Below, piece by piece: positions 34,124-42,284 of a stretch of DNA of 64,000 nucleotides; the stretch's first letter is position 1, and each line of letters starts with the position of its first letter. Below the pieces are notes generated by a model that was not told where the DNA came from, did no database searches, and was given only the letters and a program-made list of their open reading frames with translations. The translations under genes were made by a program, and so were the position numbers. Source of the DNA: Nocardioides kongjuensis (GTDB lineage: Bacteria > Actinomycetota > Actinomycetes > Propionibacteriales > Nocardioidaceae); contig NZ_JACCBF010000001.1 in the NCBI RefSeq assembly GCF_013409625.1, positions 2,607,001 through 2,671,000 of the forward strand, given 5' to 3'.

Positions 34124-36639
34124 GCTCGTTCTCCGTCGGTGAACACTGCTCTGAGGTTGATCAGTCGTGGCATGGTTGCGAGCCGTCGAACCTCGGCGAG
34201 TCGGTGGAGCGCTCCCTCGATCGTCTGGCGTTCTGCTGCGGGGAGCCCGGCGACGTACGCGTCGATGCCATCGATGATCGTCGTGCAGTCCTTGATGCGG
34301 GCTTCGTAGTGGTCGAGCAGGTGTTGCTGAGCGTTGATTGCGCGTGCCCGTTCCAGTTGGACCTTGATCGCTTGCCTCTTGGCTGACATCCCGTCGCGTT
34401 CGAGCGGGTCGACTAGGAAGAAGGGGCAGGATTCGCAGGCGTGGTTGACCATGCAGCCGTGCCCATGGGCCGCAATGTTCTGCGGTTCGGTGCAGTGGCC
34501 CAGGGTGACGGCGACCTTGGTGAAGGTGTCGCGTTCACGGTCGACAGGGACGGCTTGGCCATGAAGATTGAGTCGCCGGGGTGGCACAGCCTGAAGGGCC
34601 TGCTTGCGGCGCTTTGCCGACACCTCGTAGTAGGCCATCGTGGTGTTGAAGTTCTTGTGTCCCATGTAGTCCTGGAGGACGTCTGGCGGGGTAGTGGGAC
34701 GTCCCTCGGCGTCGGTCGCATCAGCGAACCTTTGGGCGAATGCGTGCCGAAACGAGTAGGGATCGATCGAGTCCAGGTCGAAGTAGATGAGGTTCCCTTC
34801 GACTCCTTCGACGGGGTCGGTGAGCGGGGCCTCGGCCTGGATGGCCGCGATGAGTTCGTCGAGGCGATCGCCTAGATACGGGTAGGCCCAGTGCTTGTCG
34901 AGCGTTGTGCCGCGCCGGGCTGGGAAGAGCCACTTCGACTCGACTCCGTGCTCGCGTTTGATGGCTTGCCACTGACGGATGACGTCGTGGGTCTCCTGGT
35001 GAATCGGAAGTCGCTTGCCTGGTGCGTACGGCGGCTTCCCGGCAACCCATTCGAGGTACGGCGCACCGTCGTTGTCGTAGGAGATGCAGTCGTCCACCAA
35101 GCGGATGGTCTCGCCCGTTCGGCGTCCGCATCGCTCGTGGAGGTAGATCATCGCGCGAGCCTCGGCGGTCCAGTAAGGGTCGCGTCGATCAAGAAGGTGG
35201 AGGTGATTCATGACGTGCTCGATCACCGGTTGCGGGACGAACCGGTAGGGCTCGTCGACATTTCTGACGTTCCGCGGCTTATGTGCGCCGTTGGGCCGAT
35301 GTCGAGCGGGATCGACGACGAAGCGCGCTGGAATCTGCCACCACGTCGTCTTGAAGTCCTCGTGTCGTCGCCCGAACTCAAGGAGCACGCGCACCGCTCG
35401 AATCATGGCGTGTTGGTACTGCTCGTGGTCCCAACGTTCGCGAATCGCGGTGACGATCGCGTCTATGTCTTGCGCGCCCAGTGCCTGAAGAGGAGTGCCC
35501 CGCACGGTGAGAGTTCGGGAAGCGAGGACCCACGCCGTTCGCATCTGAATGGCGAGTTCGTAGCCGCGTGGGGCCTCGGCCAGCCAGGCGTGGATGGCGT
35601 CGATGATCCAGTCCTGCTCGATGCTGCGAAGGTCGAGGACGGCGTTCGGGCCAACGGTCCTCTGCGTCTTTCGCAACTCGACGTCGCGCAGGTAGATCAG
35701 CCGCCGGTCTCGGTCGTCGGTGCCGGACCACTGCCGGTGGGCGGTGTCGACGTGTCGTTGCCACTCGTCCATCAACGGCGCCAGGTACCTCTCGACCTTC
35801 CGTCCGAAAGACTTGGCTCCAACGACCGTGGTCGTGCCTGCTTGCCGATGATGGAGGTACGCGCCTCGAAGGTGTCGCGCTGAGAGCTGACGGCCGCCAC
35901 GGTCTCGCTGCTGCACCGTGTAGAGGAACTCCCAGCGCAGCGGTTCGGGGAGCAGCATGAACGGAGTCGCGCCGATAGAGGAGTACGTGGTTCGGTTCTC
36001 CGCGTCGAACAGCGGCTCCATCTCCCTCGACAACCATTGCTCGATCGTCAGGTCGGTTGCCTGGCCGTTCCGTTTGCGCCACAACCGGAGGTTGTTGGCG
36101 TGGGTCCGGCACAGCCCACTGATGACGCTGGTGCGGACGCAGGCGCCGACGAGACATTCGGCCTTCGCGGGCAGTGGTACGGGCGATCGTTCGGCGATCC
36201 AGTCTTCGACGCGCTCGCCGCTGGTGGGCTTCTTGCGCCAGTTCTTGAATGCCTGTCCGTGTACGTTGCAAAGGCCGAACTGCTCGTGGGTCCGTGGGCA
36301 ACCCGCGACCGCGCAATCCAGACAGGGCGACGTCCGCACCTTCGGTTCGACCTGAGCAAGCCATTCCTTGATCGACAGGTCGGTACCCGAGCGGCGGTGC
36401 TCCGAACGACATGCTGGGCAGGTGAGGTCATTGCTCAGAATGATCCCGCACCCTGGGCGCTGGCAGATCGTCCCGCTTGTGTGTGGGGAATCAAGGTCGG
36501 GGATGAAGAGCAGTCGGTCGTAATCGAACTCGCCCGGTCGCCACTCTCGATCGATGCGCTCCTTCAGGAACGACTCCCAGGACACCTCGCGGTCCGGGAC
36601 ACGGTCTCTCAGCAGGTCCGAAGCCAACGACAGGGTCAC
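34120..36639 (-). CDS. large tyrosine recombinase (TnpB-like)
   Basis: An 839-residue site-specific recombinase, larger than Tn554 TnpB (about 630 residues). The N-terminal about 190 residues hold cysteine motifs in three clusters: CQRPGCG with CPAC, CLDC with CPRTHEQFGLCNVH, and CLVGAC with GLCRTH. These suggest zinc-binding DNA recognition repeats. The catalytic domain (about residues 430-700) has an Arg in CGRRTGETIRL, the His-Arg box in YSFRHAFAQRF, the second His in YMGHKNFNTT and the nucleophile region TMAYYEVS. A C-terminal Cys cluster (HGCMVNHACESCPFF) follows. It overlaps tnpA and tnpC by four bases. Confidence 0.88.
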   Translation of the reverse strand: MTLSLASDLLRDRVPDREVSWESFLKERIDREWRPGEFDYDRLLFIPDLDSPHTSGTICQRPGCGIILSNDLTCPACRSEHRRSGTDLSIKEWLAQVEPKVRTSPCLDCAVAGCPRTHEQFGLCNVHGQAFKNWRKKPTSGERVEDWIAERSPVPLPAKAECLVGACVRTSVISGLCRTHANNLRLWRKRNGQATDLTIEQWLSREMEPLFDAENRTTYSSIGATPFMLLPEPLRWEFLYTVQQRDRGGRQLSARHLRGAYLHHRQAGTTTVVGAKSFGRKVERYLAPLMDEWQRHVDTAHRQWSGTDDRDRRLIYLRDVELRKTQRTVGPNAVLDLRSIEQDWIIDAIHAWLAEAPRGYELAIQMRTAWVLASRTLTVRGTPLQALGAQDIDAIVTAIRERWDHEQYQHAMIRAVRVLLEFGRRHEDFKTTWWQIPARFVVDPARHRPNGAHKPRNVRNVDEPYRFVPQPVIEHVMNHLHLLDRRDPYWTAEARAMIYLHERCGRRTGETIRLVDDCISYDNDGAPYLEWVAGKPPYAPGKRLPIHQETHDVIRQWQAIKREHGVESKWLFPARRGTTLDKHWAYPYLGDRLDELIAAIQAEAPLTDPVEGVEGNLIYFDLDSIDPYSFRHAFAQRFADATDAEGRPTTPPDVLQDYMGHKNFNTTMAYYEVSAKRRKQALQAVPPRRLNLHGQAVPVDRERDTFTKVAVTLGHCTEPQNIAAHGHGCMVNHACESCPFFLVDPLERDGMSAKRQAIKVQLERARAINAQQHLLDHYEARIKDCTTIIDGIDAYVAGLPAAERQTIEGALHRLAEVRRLATMPRLINLRAVFTDGERA

Positions 36640-37817
36640 GGCACGTCCCCCAACTGGATGCTGCGTGGACGGATGGCGGCAAGCGACTGCTTCTTGGCGC
36701 TTTCGAGATCGTGGGAGTAGACGCGGGTCGAAGAGATGCTGCGGTGCCCCAGGATCACCTGCACGACGTCAAGCGGTTGTGGGTCGCAGTCGATGCCGCG
36801 AATCAGCCGAGTCGCCAACGTGTGACGGAGCATGTGCGGCCCGGTGAGGTCGAACTCGATGGCCTTGCCGACTCGGTCGATCAGTTTGCGGATGCCCGAG
36901 TACGTCATCGCCTGACCGCGGCGCGGCCCCGGCGTGTAGAGATTCACGAGCATGTGCGGCGACCCATCGTCGTCTCCGAGGATCCGCTGGCGTTCGAGGA
37001 CGTAGTCGATGTACCGCTCAACAAGGTGCTCGGAAACCGGCAGGTCGCGGACGCATCCCTTCGACCGAGCCCGATTCTCGACTGGGTTGTCGAGTTTGAC
37101 GTGGAAGTGGGGATCGAGCTGTCGGCAGCCCAACGCGATCGAGCCGCCACCGAAATGGCCATCTCGGGTGAACAGGGACAACGCCTCTCCAGCGCGGATT
37201 CCCGTGAAGTAGAGGAGGTCGATGACGAAGCGGTCCCGCGCGTTGAGTTCGAGTGCCTCAAGTCGATCCCTCGCCTCGGCATCGTCGATCCACTCGGGGT
37301 CGGTGTAGATCTGTGACCGTTCGGTCGGACGCAGTTCTTCGACCAGGACCCGGCGGCGATTGCCGTGCTCGCCGCCCGCCGCGGTACCGGGAGCGAAGTA
37401 CTTGATCTCCGTCATCCGAGCCACGACGTCGGTCGTCAGGAGCCCCTGGGCATCGGCCCACTCGTAGAACGAACGGACCGCCACCATCCACAGCGCGACC
37501 GTGCTCGGCTTGCGGAGGATCTCCTCACCGTTGGTCTTGCGGACCGGAGAGGTCGTCACGGTCCGACGCCACATCGCCAGATGCGAGAGACCGACTGCGC
37601 GCCAATCGGTCGTCTGCGCGGTCCACGACAGGTACCAAGCGAGTCGTGACCCGTAGTCCTTGACGGTGTTGGGTGACCGGCCGATGTCCTGGAGATAGGC
37701 GAGCCAGTCGGTGCTCGGACGGTGCAGGTGGTCCGCCTCGTCGACCATCACGACCCGGGTCGATCGCCCGTCCGCAAGGACTGCCTCGTCGACTCGGAAC
37801 CTCGCGGGTGCCAGCAC
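36636..37817 (-). CDS. tyrosine recombinase (TnpA-like)
   Basis: A 393-residue phage-integrase family recombinase, first gene of the transposition operon and nearest to the right end. The N-terminal SAM-like core-binding domain is at about residues 30-130 (WLAYLQDIGRSPNTVKDY). The catalytic residues are all present: Arg in YFTGIRAGEAL, the HxxR box HMLRHTLATRL, His in ILGHRSISS, and the Tyr nucleophile in TRVYSHD. GTG 37817 is the first start; GAGGA is very close to it, so a start at ATG 37742 is a possible alternative. Together with TnpB it probably performs strand exchange at the element's ends. Confidence 0.88.
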   Translation of the reverse strand: MLAPARFRVDEAVLADGRSTRVVMVDEADHLHRPSTDWLAYLQDIGRSPNTVKDYGSRLAWYLSWTAQTTDWRAVGLSHLAMWRRTVTTSPVRKTNGEEILRKPSTVALWMVAVRSFYEWADAQGLLTTDVVARMTEIKYFAPGTAAGGEHGNRRRVLVEELRPTERSQIYTDPEWIDDAEARDRLEALELNARDRFVIDLLYFTGIRAGEALSLFTRDGHFGGGSIALGCRQLDPHFHVKLDNPVENRARSKGCVRDLPVSEHLVERYIDYVLERQRILGDDDGSPHMLVNLYTPGPRRGQAMTYSGIRKLIDRVGKAIEFDLTGPHMLRHTLATRLIRGIDCDPQPLDVVQVILGHRSISSTRVYSHDLESAKKQSLAAIRPRSIQLGDVP

Positions 37818-37904
37818 GTCCTCAAGTTATTGACGAGGGTCAGCGAAGACTGTCAGACACGCCGTGGCCGACCAAGTGGGTGGCAGACCGAGACAGGTTC
37901 GAGT

Positions 37905-37917
37905 GGGGGTTAGATAA
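37905..37917 (-). repeat. right terminal inverted repeat of the transposon
   Basis: GGGGGTTAGATAA, the exact complement of the left end at 30152-30164. On the minus strand it supplies the TAA that closes the truncated tadA N-terminal frame. Confidence 0.9.
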
Positions 37918-38380
37918 CGGCCGGGAGCATCGCGTCGACGAAGGGCCGGCTGAGGTCGATCCGACGTCCCGTGGACTTCAGCATCCGCTCGACCAGCTCG
38001 GCGACCTGCGCCTCGGTCAGCACCAGGTTGGTCAGCTCGTGGCGCCCGTGACGCGCCACGAACACCCGGTCCGGGCTGTTGATCCAGACCTCTTCCACCG
38101 TCGGGTCCTCGAGGAACGGCTGCAGCGGCCCGAAGCCCGCCACCCGGGCCACCAGCTCGGCCACGAGCGCGTCCGGGTCGGCCACCGGGGCGACCATCCC
38201 GGTCAGGCTGCGCTCGTCGTGATCACGGACCAGACCGGTCGCGAGGCGGCGTACGGCGGCCACCTCGCGCTGCGGGCCGATCCCGTCCCGGCGCACGGCG
38301 GCGCGCAGGTCCTCGTCGAGGCGCGCGACGACGTCGTCCGACGCCGGCGCCACCACGACGGGTGGCTGCAGCAGGGCCAT
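37910..38380 (-). pseudogene. tadA: tadA/cpaF ATPase, N-terminal part (split by mobile element)
   Basis: N-terminal 156 residues of the Tad pilus ATPase, starting at ATG 38380 with GGGGGAG upstream (MALLQPPVVV). The frame is also open upstream to 38431. Family sequence is clear: FGPLQPFLEDPTVEEVWINSP and TGRRIDLSRPFVDAMLP. After LPA the frame runs into the element's inverted repeat (V-I-stop). The remaining protein, including Walker A and B, lies beyond the element at 29328-30145. The N-terminal piece alone cannot bind ATP. It is the first gene of the tad operon here; no tadZ or other upstream tad genes are visible. Confidence 0.92.
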
Positions 38381-38482
38381 GGCGACTCCCCCGAGATAGG
38401 ACTGCTTCTGGCTGGCAGCACCGTAGGCCACCGTGGTCCGATCGGGAAGGGGTCGCCAGGCCCCGCTGTGGATATCGGTCGC

Positions 38483-39727
38483 TCAGCGTGCCTCGCGCCG
38501 CGCCGCCTGGCGGCGCAGCTCGGCCTTGGCCAGCGCGTTCTTGTGGACCTCGTCCGGGCCGTCGGCGAAGCGCAGGGTGCGGATCCCGGCGTACATGTTG
38601 GCCAGCGGGAAGTCCTGCGAGAGACCGCCCGCGCCGTGGACCTGGATGGCCTTGTCGAGGATCCACTGCACGGTCTCGGGGGTGGCGATCTTGATCGCCT
38701 GGATCTCGGTGTGGGCGCCCTTGTTGCCGACCGTGTCCATCAGCCACGCGGTCTTCAGCACCAGCAGCCGCAGCTGCTCGAGCTTGACCCGCGACTCCGC
38801 GATCCAGGTGCGGACCGTGCCCTGGTCGGCGATCGGGCGACCGAACGCGACCCGCGACTCGGCGCGCTCGCACATCAGCTCGATGGCGCGCTCGGCGATG
38901 CCGATCGAGCGCATGCAGTGGTGGATCCGGCCGGGCCCGAGGCGGGCCTGGGCGATGCCGAAGCCGCCACCCTCCTCGCCGATCAGGTTCGAGGCGGGGA
39001 CCCGGACGTCGGTGAACCGCAGCTCGGCGTGGCCGCCGTGCTCGTGGTCGTCGTAGCCCATCACGTGCATGCCACGCACGACCTCCAGTCCCGGTGTGTC
39101 GCGCGGGACCAGGATCATCGACTGCTGGCGGTGCCGGTCCGCGCTCGGGTCGGTCTTGCCCATGACGATGAAGATCCGGCAGTTGGGGTTCATCGCGCCG
39201 GTGATCCACCACTTGCGGCCGTTGAGGACGTACTCGTCGCCGTCGCGCATGATGGACAGGCCGATGTTGGTGGCGTCCGAGGAGGCCACGTCGGGCTCGG
39301 TCATCGCGAAGGCCGAGCGGATCTCGGCGTTCAGCAGCGGCTCGAGCCACTCCTTCTTCTGCTCGGGCGTGCCGAACAGGTGGAGCACCTCCATGTTGCC
39401 GGTGTCGGGCGCGGCGCAGTTCATCGCGGCCGGCGCCAGGTGCCCGCTGCGACCGGAGATCTCGGCGAGGGCGGCGTACTGCAGGTTGGTCAGGCCGGCG
39501 CCCTCCACGCCCGCGTGCTCGCCGGGCAGGAAGAGGTTCCACAGGCCGCGCTTGCGGGCCTCGGCCCGCAGCTCCTGGATGATCGGGGTGGAGTCCCAGG
39601 CCCACGGGTCGTCCAGCTCGGCGAGCTGCTCCTCGAAGACCGCCTCGGCGGGGTGGACGACCTCGTCCATGAAGGCGAGCATCGTGGCCCGCAGCTCCTC
39701 GGTGCGGGCGTCGAATCCGAAGTCCAT
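38483..39727 (-). CDS. acyl-CoA dehydrogenase family protein
   Basis: FAD-dependent dehydrogenase of 414 residues acting on acyl-CoA esters, probably of an unusual or branched chain. The FAD-binding motif FAMTEPDVASSDATNIG is at about residue 140 and WWITGAMNPNC follows. QARLGPGRIHHCMRSIGIAERA and the C-terminal IQVHGAGGLSQDFPLANMY complete the family pattern. The usual catalytic Glu position is not marked with certainty. It is the third gene of a coupled operon (SDR, phosphotransferase-like protein, this), and the ATG at 39727 abuts the previous stop. The same three-gene set occurs in many actinobacteria next to a TetR regulator. Confidence 0.9.
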   Translation of the reverse strand: MDFGFDARTEELRATMLAFMDEVVHPAEAVFEEQLAELDDPWAWDSTPIIQELRAEARKRGLWNLFLPGEHAGVEGAGLTNLQYAALAEISGRSGHLAPAAMNCAAPDTGNMEVLHLFGTPEQKKEWLEPLLNAEIRSAFAMTEPDVASSDATNIGLSIMRDGDEYVLNGRKWWITGAMNPNCRIFIVMGKTDPSADRHRQQSMILVPRDTPGLEVVRGMHVMGYDDHEHGGHAELRFTDVRVPASNLIGEEGGGFGIAQARLGPGRIHHCMRSIGIAERAIELMCERAESRVAFGRPIADQGTVRTWIAESRVKLEQLRLLVLKTAWLMDTVGNKGAHTEIQAIKIATPETVQWILDKAIQVHGAGGLSQDFPLANMYAGIRTLRFADGPDEVHKNALAKAELRRQAARREAR

Positions 39728-40746
39728 CAGTTCTCCTTCATTGCGGTGAGGCCGGCGTCGAGCAGCGGGTGGATCGCGGCGCCGATGTCGTCGAACCCCT
39801 CACCGACGGTCTGGCCGGCGAGGAAGCGGTAGTGGATGCCTTCGAGGATGGCAGCGAGCTTGAAGGCCGCGAGGCCGAGGTACCAGCCGAAGCCGGACAG
39901 GTCGCGGTCGCTGGCGGCGGCGTACCGCGCGACGATCTCGTCCTCGGACAGGAAGCCCGGCGCGGTCGAGGCGTCGGCGACCGCCTGACCGATCGACTCG
40001 GCGAGGCGGTGGTAGGTGAGCATGAGCGCGAGGTCGGTGAGCGGGTCGCCGAGGGTGGCCATCTCCCAGTCCAGCACGGCGCTCGCCCGGTCGGCACCGT
40101 CGGCGGTGTCGACCAGCACGTTGTCGAGGCGGAAGTCGCCGTGCACGATGCCGGTCGCCGACTCGGCGGGCACCGACGCCGCGAGCCGGCGGTGCAGCTC
40201 GTCGGCGGCCGGCAGGTCGCGGGTGCGGGAGGCGTCGAGCTGCTTCTTCCAGCGGGCGACCTGGCGACCGAGGAAGCCCTCGGGCCGGCCGAAGTCGCCG
40301 AGCCCGACCTCCTCGGGCACGACGGCGTGGAGGGCGGCGAGGATGTCGACGAGGTCCTGCGAGATCGCCCGGGTGCGCTCGGCTCCCAGCTCGGCGAGCG
40401 CCGACGCGCGCCGGTACGGCGTGCCGGCGCACCGTTCCATCACGTAGAAGTCGGCCCCGATCACCGCGTGGTCCGAGCAGAACGCGTAGGTGCGCGGGAC
40501 GGGGACCGGCGTGCCCTGGAGGGCCGACATGACGCGGTACTCGCGTCCCATGTCGTGGGCGGTGGCGAGCACGTGGCCCAGCGGCGGGCGGCGCACGATC
40601 CACTGCGCAGTGCCGTCGGTGACGACGAAGGTCAGGTTGGACTTGCCGCCGGCGATCAGCTCGGCGGTGAGCGACGAGCCGGCGCCGGGGACCGCGGTCG
40701 GCAGCCAGGCGCCGAGTGCGTCGAGGTCGAGGCCCGGCGGGTTCAC
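39727..40746 (-). CDS. phosphotransferase (APH/ACAD10-like) family protein
   Basis: A 339-residue kinase-fold protein of the aminoglycoside phosphotransferase type. The N-lobe includes LIAGGKSNLTFVV and the invariant Lys region IVRRPP, the catalytic loop is IVHGDFRLDNVLVD and the metal-binding motif is DWEMATLGDPLTDL. The family is usually found fused to or beside acyl-CoA dehydrogenases (ACAD10/11), where it phosphorylates hydroxyacyl-CoA so that it can be dehydrated or degraded; that role is a fair inference here given the dehydrogenase next to it. Coupled with both neighbours by stop/start overlap. Confidence 0.88.
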   Translation of the reverse strand: MNPPGLDLDALGAWLPTAVPGAGSSLTAELIAGGKSNLTFVVTDGTAQWIVRRPPLGHVLATAHDMGREYRVMSALQGTPVPVPRTYAFCSDHAVIGADFYVMERCAGTPYRRASALAELGAERTRAISQDLVDILAALHAVVPEEVGLGDFGRPEGFLGRQVARWKKQLDASRTRDLPAADELHRRLAASVPAESATGIVHGDFRLDNVLVDTADGADRASAVLDWEMATLGDPLTDLALMLTYHRLAESIGQAVADASTAPGFLSEDEIVARYAAASDRDLSGFGWYLGLAAFKLAAILEGIHYRFLAGQTVGEGFDDIGAAIHPLLDAGLTAMKEN

Positions 40747-41501
40747 TCGACGCCCCCGGTCAGCGTGACGCCGCCGTCGACGACCACGGTCTGGCCGGTC
40801 AGCCAGGCGGCGTCGGAGGAGAGCAGGAAGGCGACGACGCTGCCGATGTCGTCGGGCTCGCCGAGCCGCTTGAGCGGGTACTGGGCGGCGACGTCGGCCT
40901 CGCGGCCCTCGTAGAGCGCGGTCGCGAACTTCGTCTTCACGACCGCCGGCGCGACGGCGTTGACGCGGATGTCGGGTCCGAGCTCGACGGCCAGCAGCTC
41001 GGTCATCGAGATCAGCATGGCCTTGCTGGCGCCGTACATCCCGATGCCGGGAGCGGGCTTGACCCCGGAGACCGAGGAGACGTTGACGACGGCGCCCCCG
41101 TGCTCCTTCATCCAGGCGGCGTGGACCCGCTGGGTCCAGGCGAGGGTGGCCAGGCAGTTGACCTCGACGATCTTGCGGGCGGCGTCGAGGTCGAGCTCGA
41201 TCATCGGGCCGTACGCCGGGTTGATGCCGGTGTTGTTGACGAGCAGGTCGGCGCTGCCGAACGTCTCGATCGTCTGGCGTACGACGTCGGCCTGGTGCTC
41301 CGCGTCGTCGGCCCGGCCCGCCACGCCGAGCGCCACGGACGGACCGCCGAGGGCGAGGACGGCCTCGTCGAGGGCCTCCTTGCCGCGGCCGGTGATGACG
41401 ACCCGCGCGCCGTCGGCGACGAGCCGCTCGGCGATCGCGAGGCCGATCCCCCGGCTCGCTCCGGTGACGATCGCGGTCTTGCCCTCGAACCTGGTGCTCA
41501 C
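40743..41501 (-). CDS. short-chain dehydrogenase/reductase
   Basis: NAD(P)-dependent SDR of 252 residues, first gene of the acyl-CoA operon. The dinucleotide motif TGASRGIG is at residues 14-21, NNTG near 89, the catalytic Ser is in NVSSVSG, and the YGASK motif supplies Tyr and Lys. VAPAVVKTKF follows. Full length; ATG/GTG 41501 gives the start MSTRFEGKTAIVTG. The start region lies 30 bases from a palindromic operator at 41532-41547, so the operon is probably controlled by the divergent TetR regulator. Likely oxidises a 3-hydroxyacyl-CoA or related alcohol. Confidence 0.9.
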   Translation of the reverse strand: MSTRFEGKTAIVTGASRGIGLAIAERLVADGARVVITGRGKEALDEAVLALGGPSVALGVAGRADDAEHQADVVRQTIETFGSADLLVNNTGINPAYGPMIELDLDAARKIVEVNCLATLAWTQRVHAAWMKEHGGAVVNVSSVSGVKPAPGIGMYGASKAMLISMTELLAVELGPDIRVNAVAPAVVKTKFATALYEGREADVAAQYPLKRLGEPDDIGSVVAFLLSSDAAWLTGQTVVVDGGVTLTGGVE

Positions 41502-41531
41502 GTGCCTGCCTCGTCGTGTCGATGGAGGTTA

Positions 41532-41547
41532 CTAAGCGCTTGCTTAG
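41532..41547. promoter_or_regulatory. TetR-type operator palindrome
   Basis: CTAAGCGCTTGCTTAG, 6-bp arms CTAAGC/GCTTAG around a 4-base spacer, in the divergent gap between the SDR operon and the TetR gene. Palindromes of this kind with CTAAGC arms precede acyl-CoA operons in related actinobacteria; this is my recollection and not checked here. Confidence 0.7.
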
Positions 41548-41627
41548 CGTGTAGCCTGAGTGTGCCCGGACCGACGGGGAGCCGTCAAGACCCCCGACCC
41601 GACCACCGACCCACCCAGGGAGTGACG

Positions 41628-42284
41628 ATGACCACCACCCCCTCCCGCGCCGACGCCACCCGCGCCCGGCTGCTCGAGGCGGCCGTGACGGCGTTCTCCG
41701 AGAAGGGCTTCCACGGCACCACCACGCGTGACATCGCGGGCGCGGCCGGGATGAGCCCGGCGGCGGTCTACGTGCACCACAGGTCCAAGGAGGAGCTGCT
41801 CTTCCTCATCTCCTGCCAGGGCCACCAGCAGGCGCTCGACGTGGTCCGCGAGGCTCGCGCAGCCGCGCCGGACCCGGTGGCACAGGTCGCGGCGGTGGGA
41901 CGGGCCTTCGCGGCCTACCACGCCCACCACCACACGGTGGCGCGGATCCTCAACTACGAGCTCGCCGCGCTCAGCGACGAGCACCGCGCCGTCGTCGACG
42001 AGCTGCGCACGAGCATCGACCGCGAACTGCGCGACCTGGTCCGCGAGGGAGTGGCGGCCGGCGCCTTCGACACCCCCGACCCCGCGCTGGCCGCGACCGC
42101 CCTGGCATCGCTGAGCATCGACATCGCCCGCTGGTACCGCGAGGACGGCGAGTGGACGCCCGACCAGATCGGGGACTACTACTCCGACCTGGCGCTGCGC
42201 CTGGTCGGCGCGGACCCCAGGTCGAGCGGTACGACGCCCGTCGCGAAGCCCGCCGCGTCAAGCAGCCGGCCCACCAGCTTGTAG
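41628..42284 (+). CDS. TetR/AcrR family transcriptional regulator
   Basis: A 218-residue repressor. ATG 41628 has AGGGAG just upstream. The N-terminal helix-turn-helix is ARLLEAAVTAFSEKGFHGTT and TRDIAGAAGMSPAAVYVHHRSKEELLF, typical of TetR. The C-terminal ligand-binding region is all helical. It is divergent from the SDR-phosphotransferase-dehydrogenase operon and separated from it by an operator-like palindrome, so it likely represses both and is released by an acyl-CoA. The 3' end overlaps the convergent AsnC-type gene by 106 bases. Confidence 0.88.
   Translation: MTTTPSRADATRARLLEAAVTAFSEKGFHGTTTRDIAGAAGMSPAAVYVHHRSKEELLFLISCQGHQQALDVVREARAAAPDPVAQVAAVGRAFAAYHAHHHTVARILNYELAALSDEHRAVVDELRTSIDRELRDLVREGVAAGAFDTPDPALAATALASLSIDIARWYREDGEWTPDQIGDYYSDLALRLVGADPRSSGTTPVAKPAASSSRPTSL

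Larger units (their letters stand above)
30146..37917. mobile_element. Tn554-like tyrosine-recombinase transposon inserted in tadA
   Basis: About 7.77 kb that splits tadA. It has perfect 13-bp inverted ends (30152-30164 and 37905-37917), lower GC than the flanks and different codon use. The right half carries three minus-strand genes with four-base overlaps, in the order tnpA (393 residues), tnpB (839) and tnpC-like (219), matching the gene order of Tn554. The left half carries cargo: an endonuclease VII-type nuclease, an Mrr-type nuclease, an unknown protein and a secreted protein. No target duplication is seen. Six bases (30146-30151) separate the left inverted repeat from target sequence, consistent with a tyrosine-recombinase core. 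Exact boundaries are inferred from restoring the tadA frame. Confidence 0.9.

Noticed and set aside
34120..37817. RIT element (recombinase in trio)
   Set aside because: Only two of the three coupled genes have tyrosine-recombinase motifs; the third is an HTH/coiled-coil TnpC-like protein, so Tn554-like fits better.
29328..38380. tadA halves explained by a sequencing frameshift
   Set aside because: The halves are 7.8 kb apart with perfect terminal inverted repeats and recombinase genes between them, so it is a true insertion.
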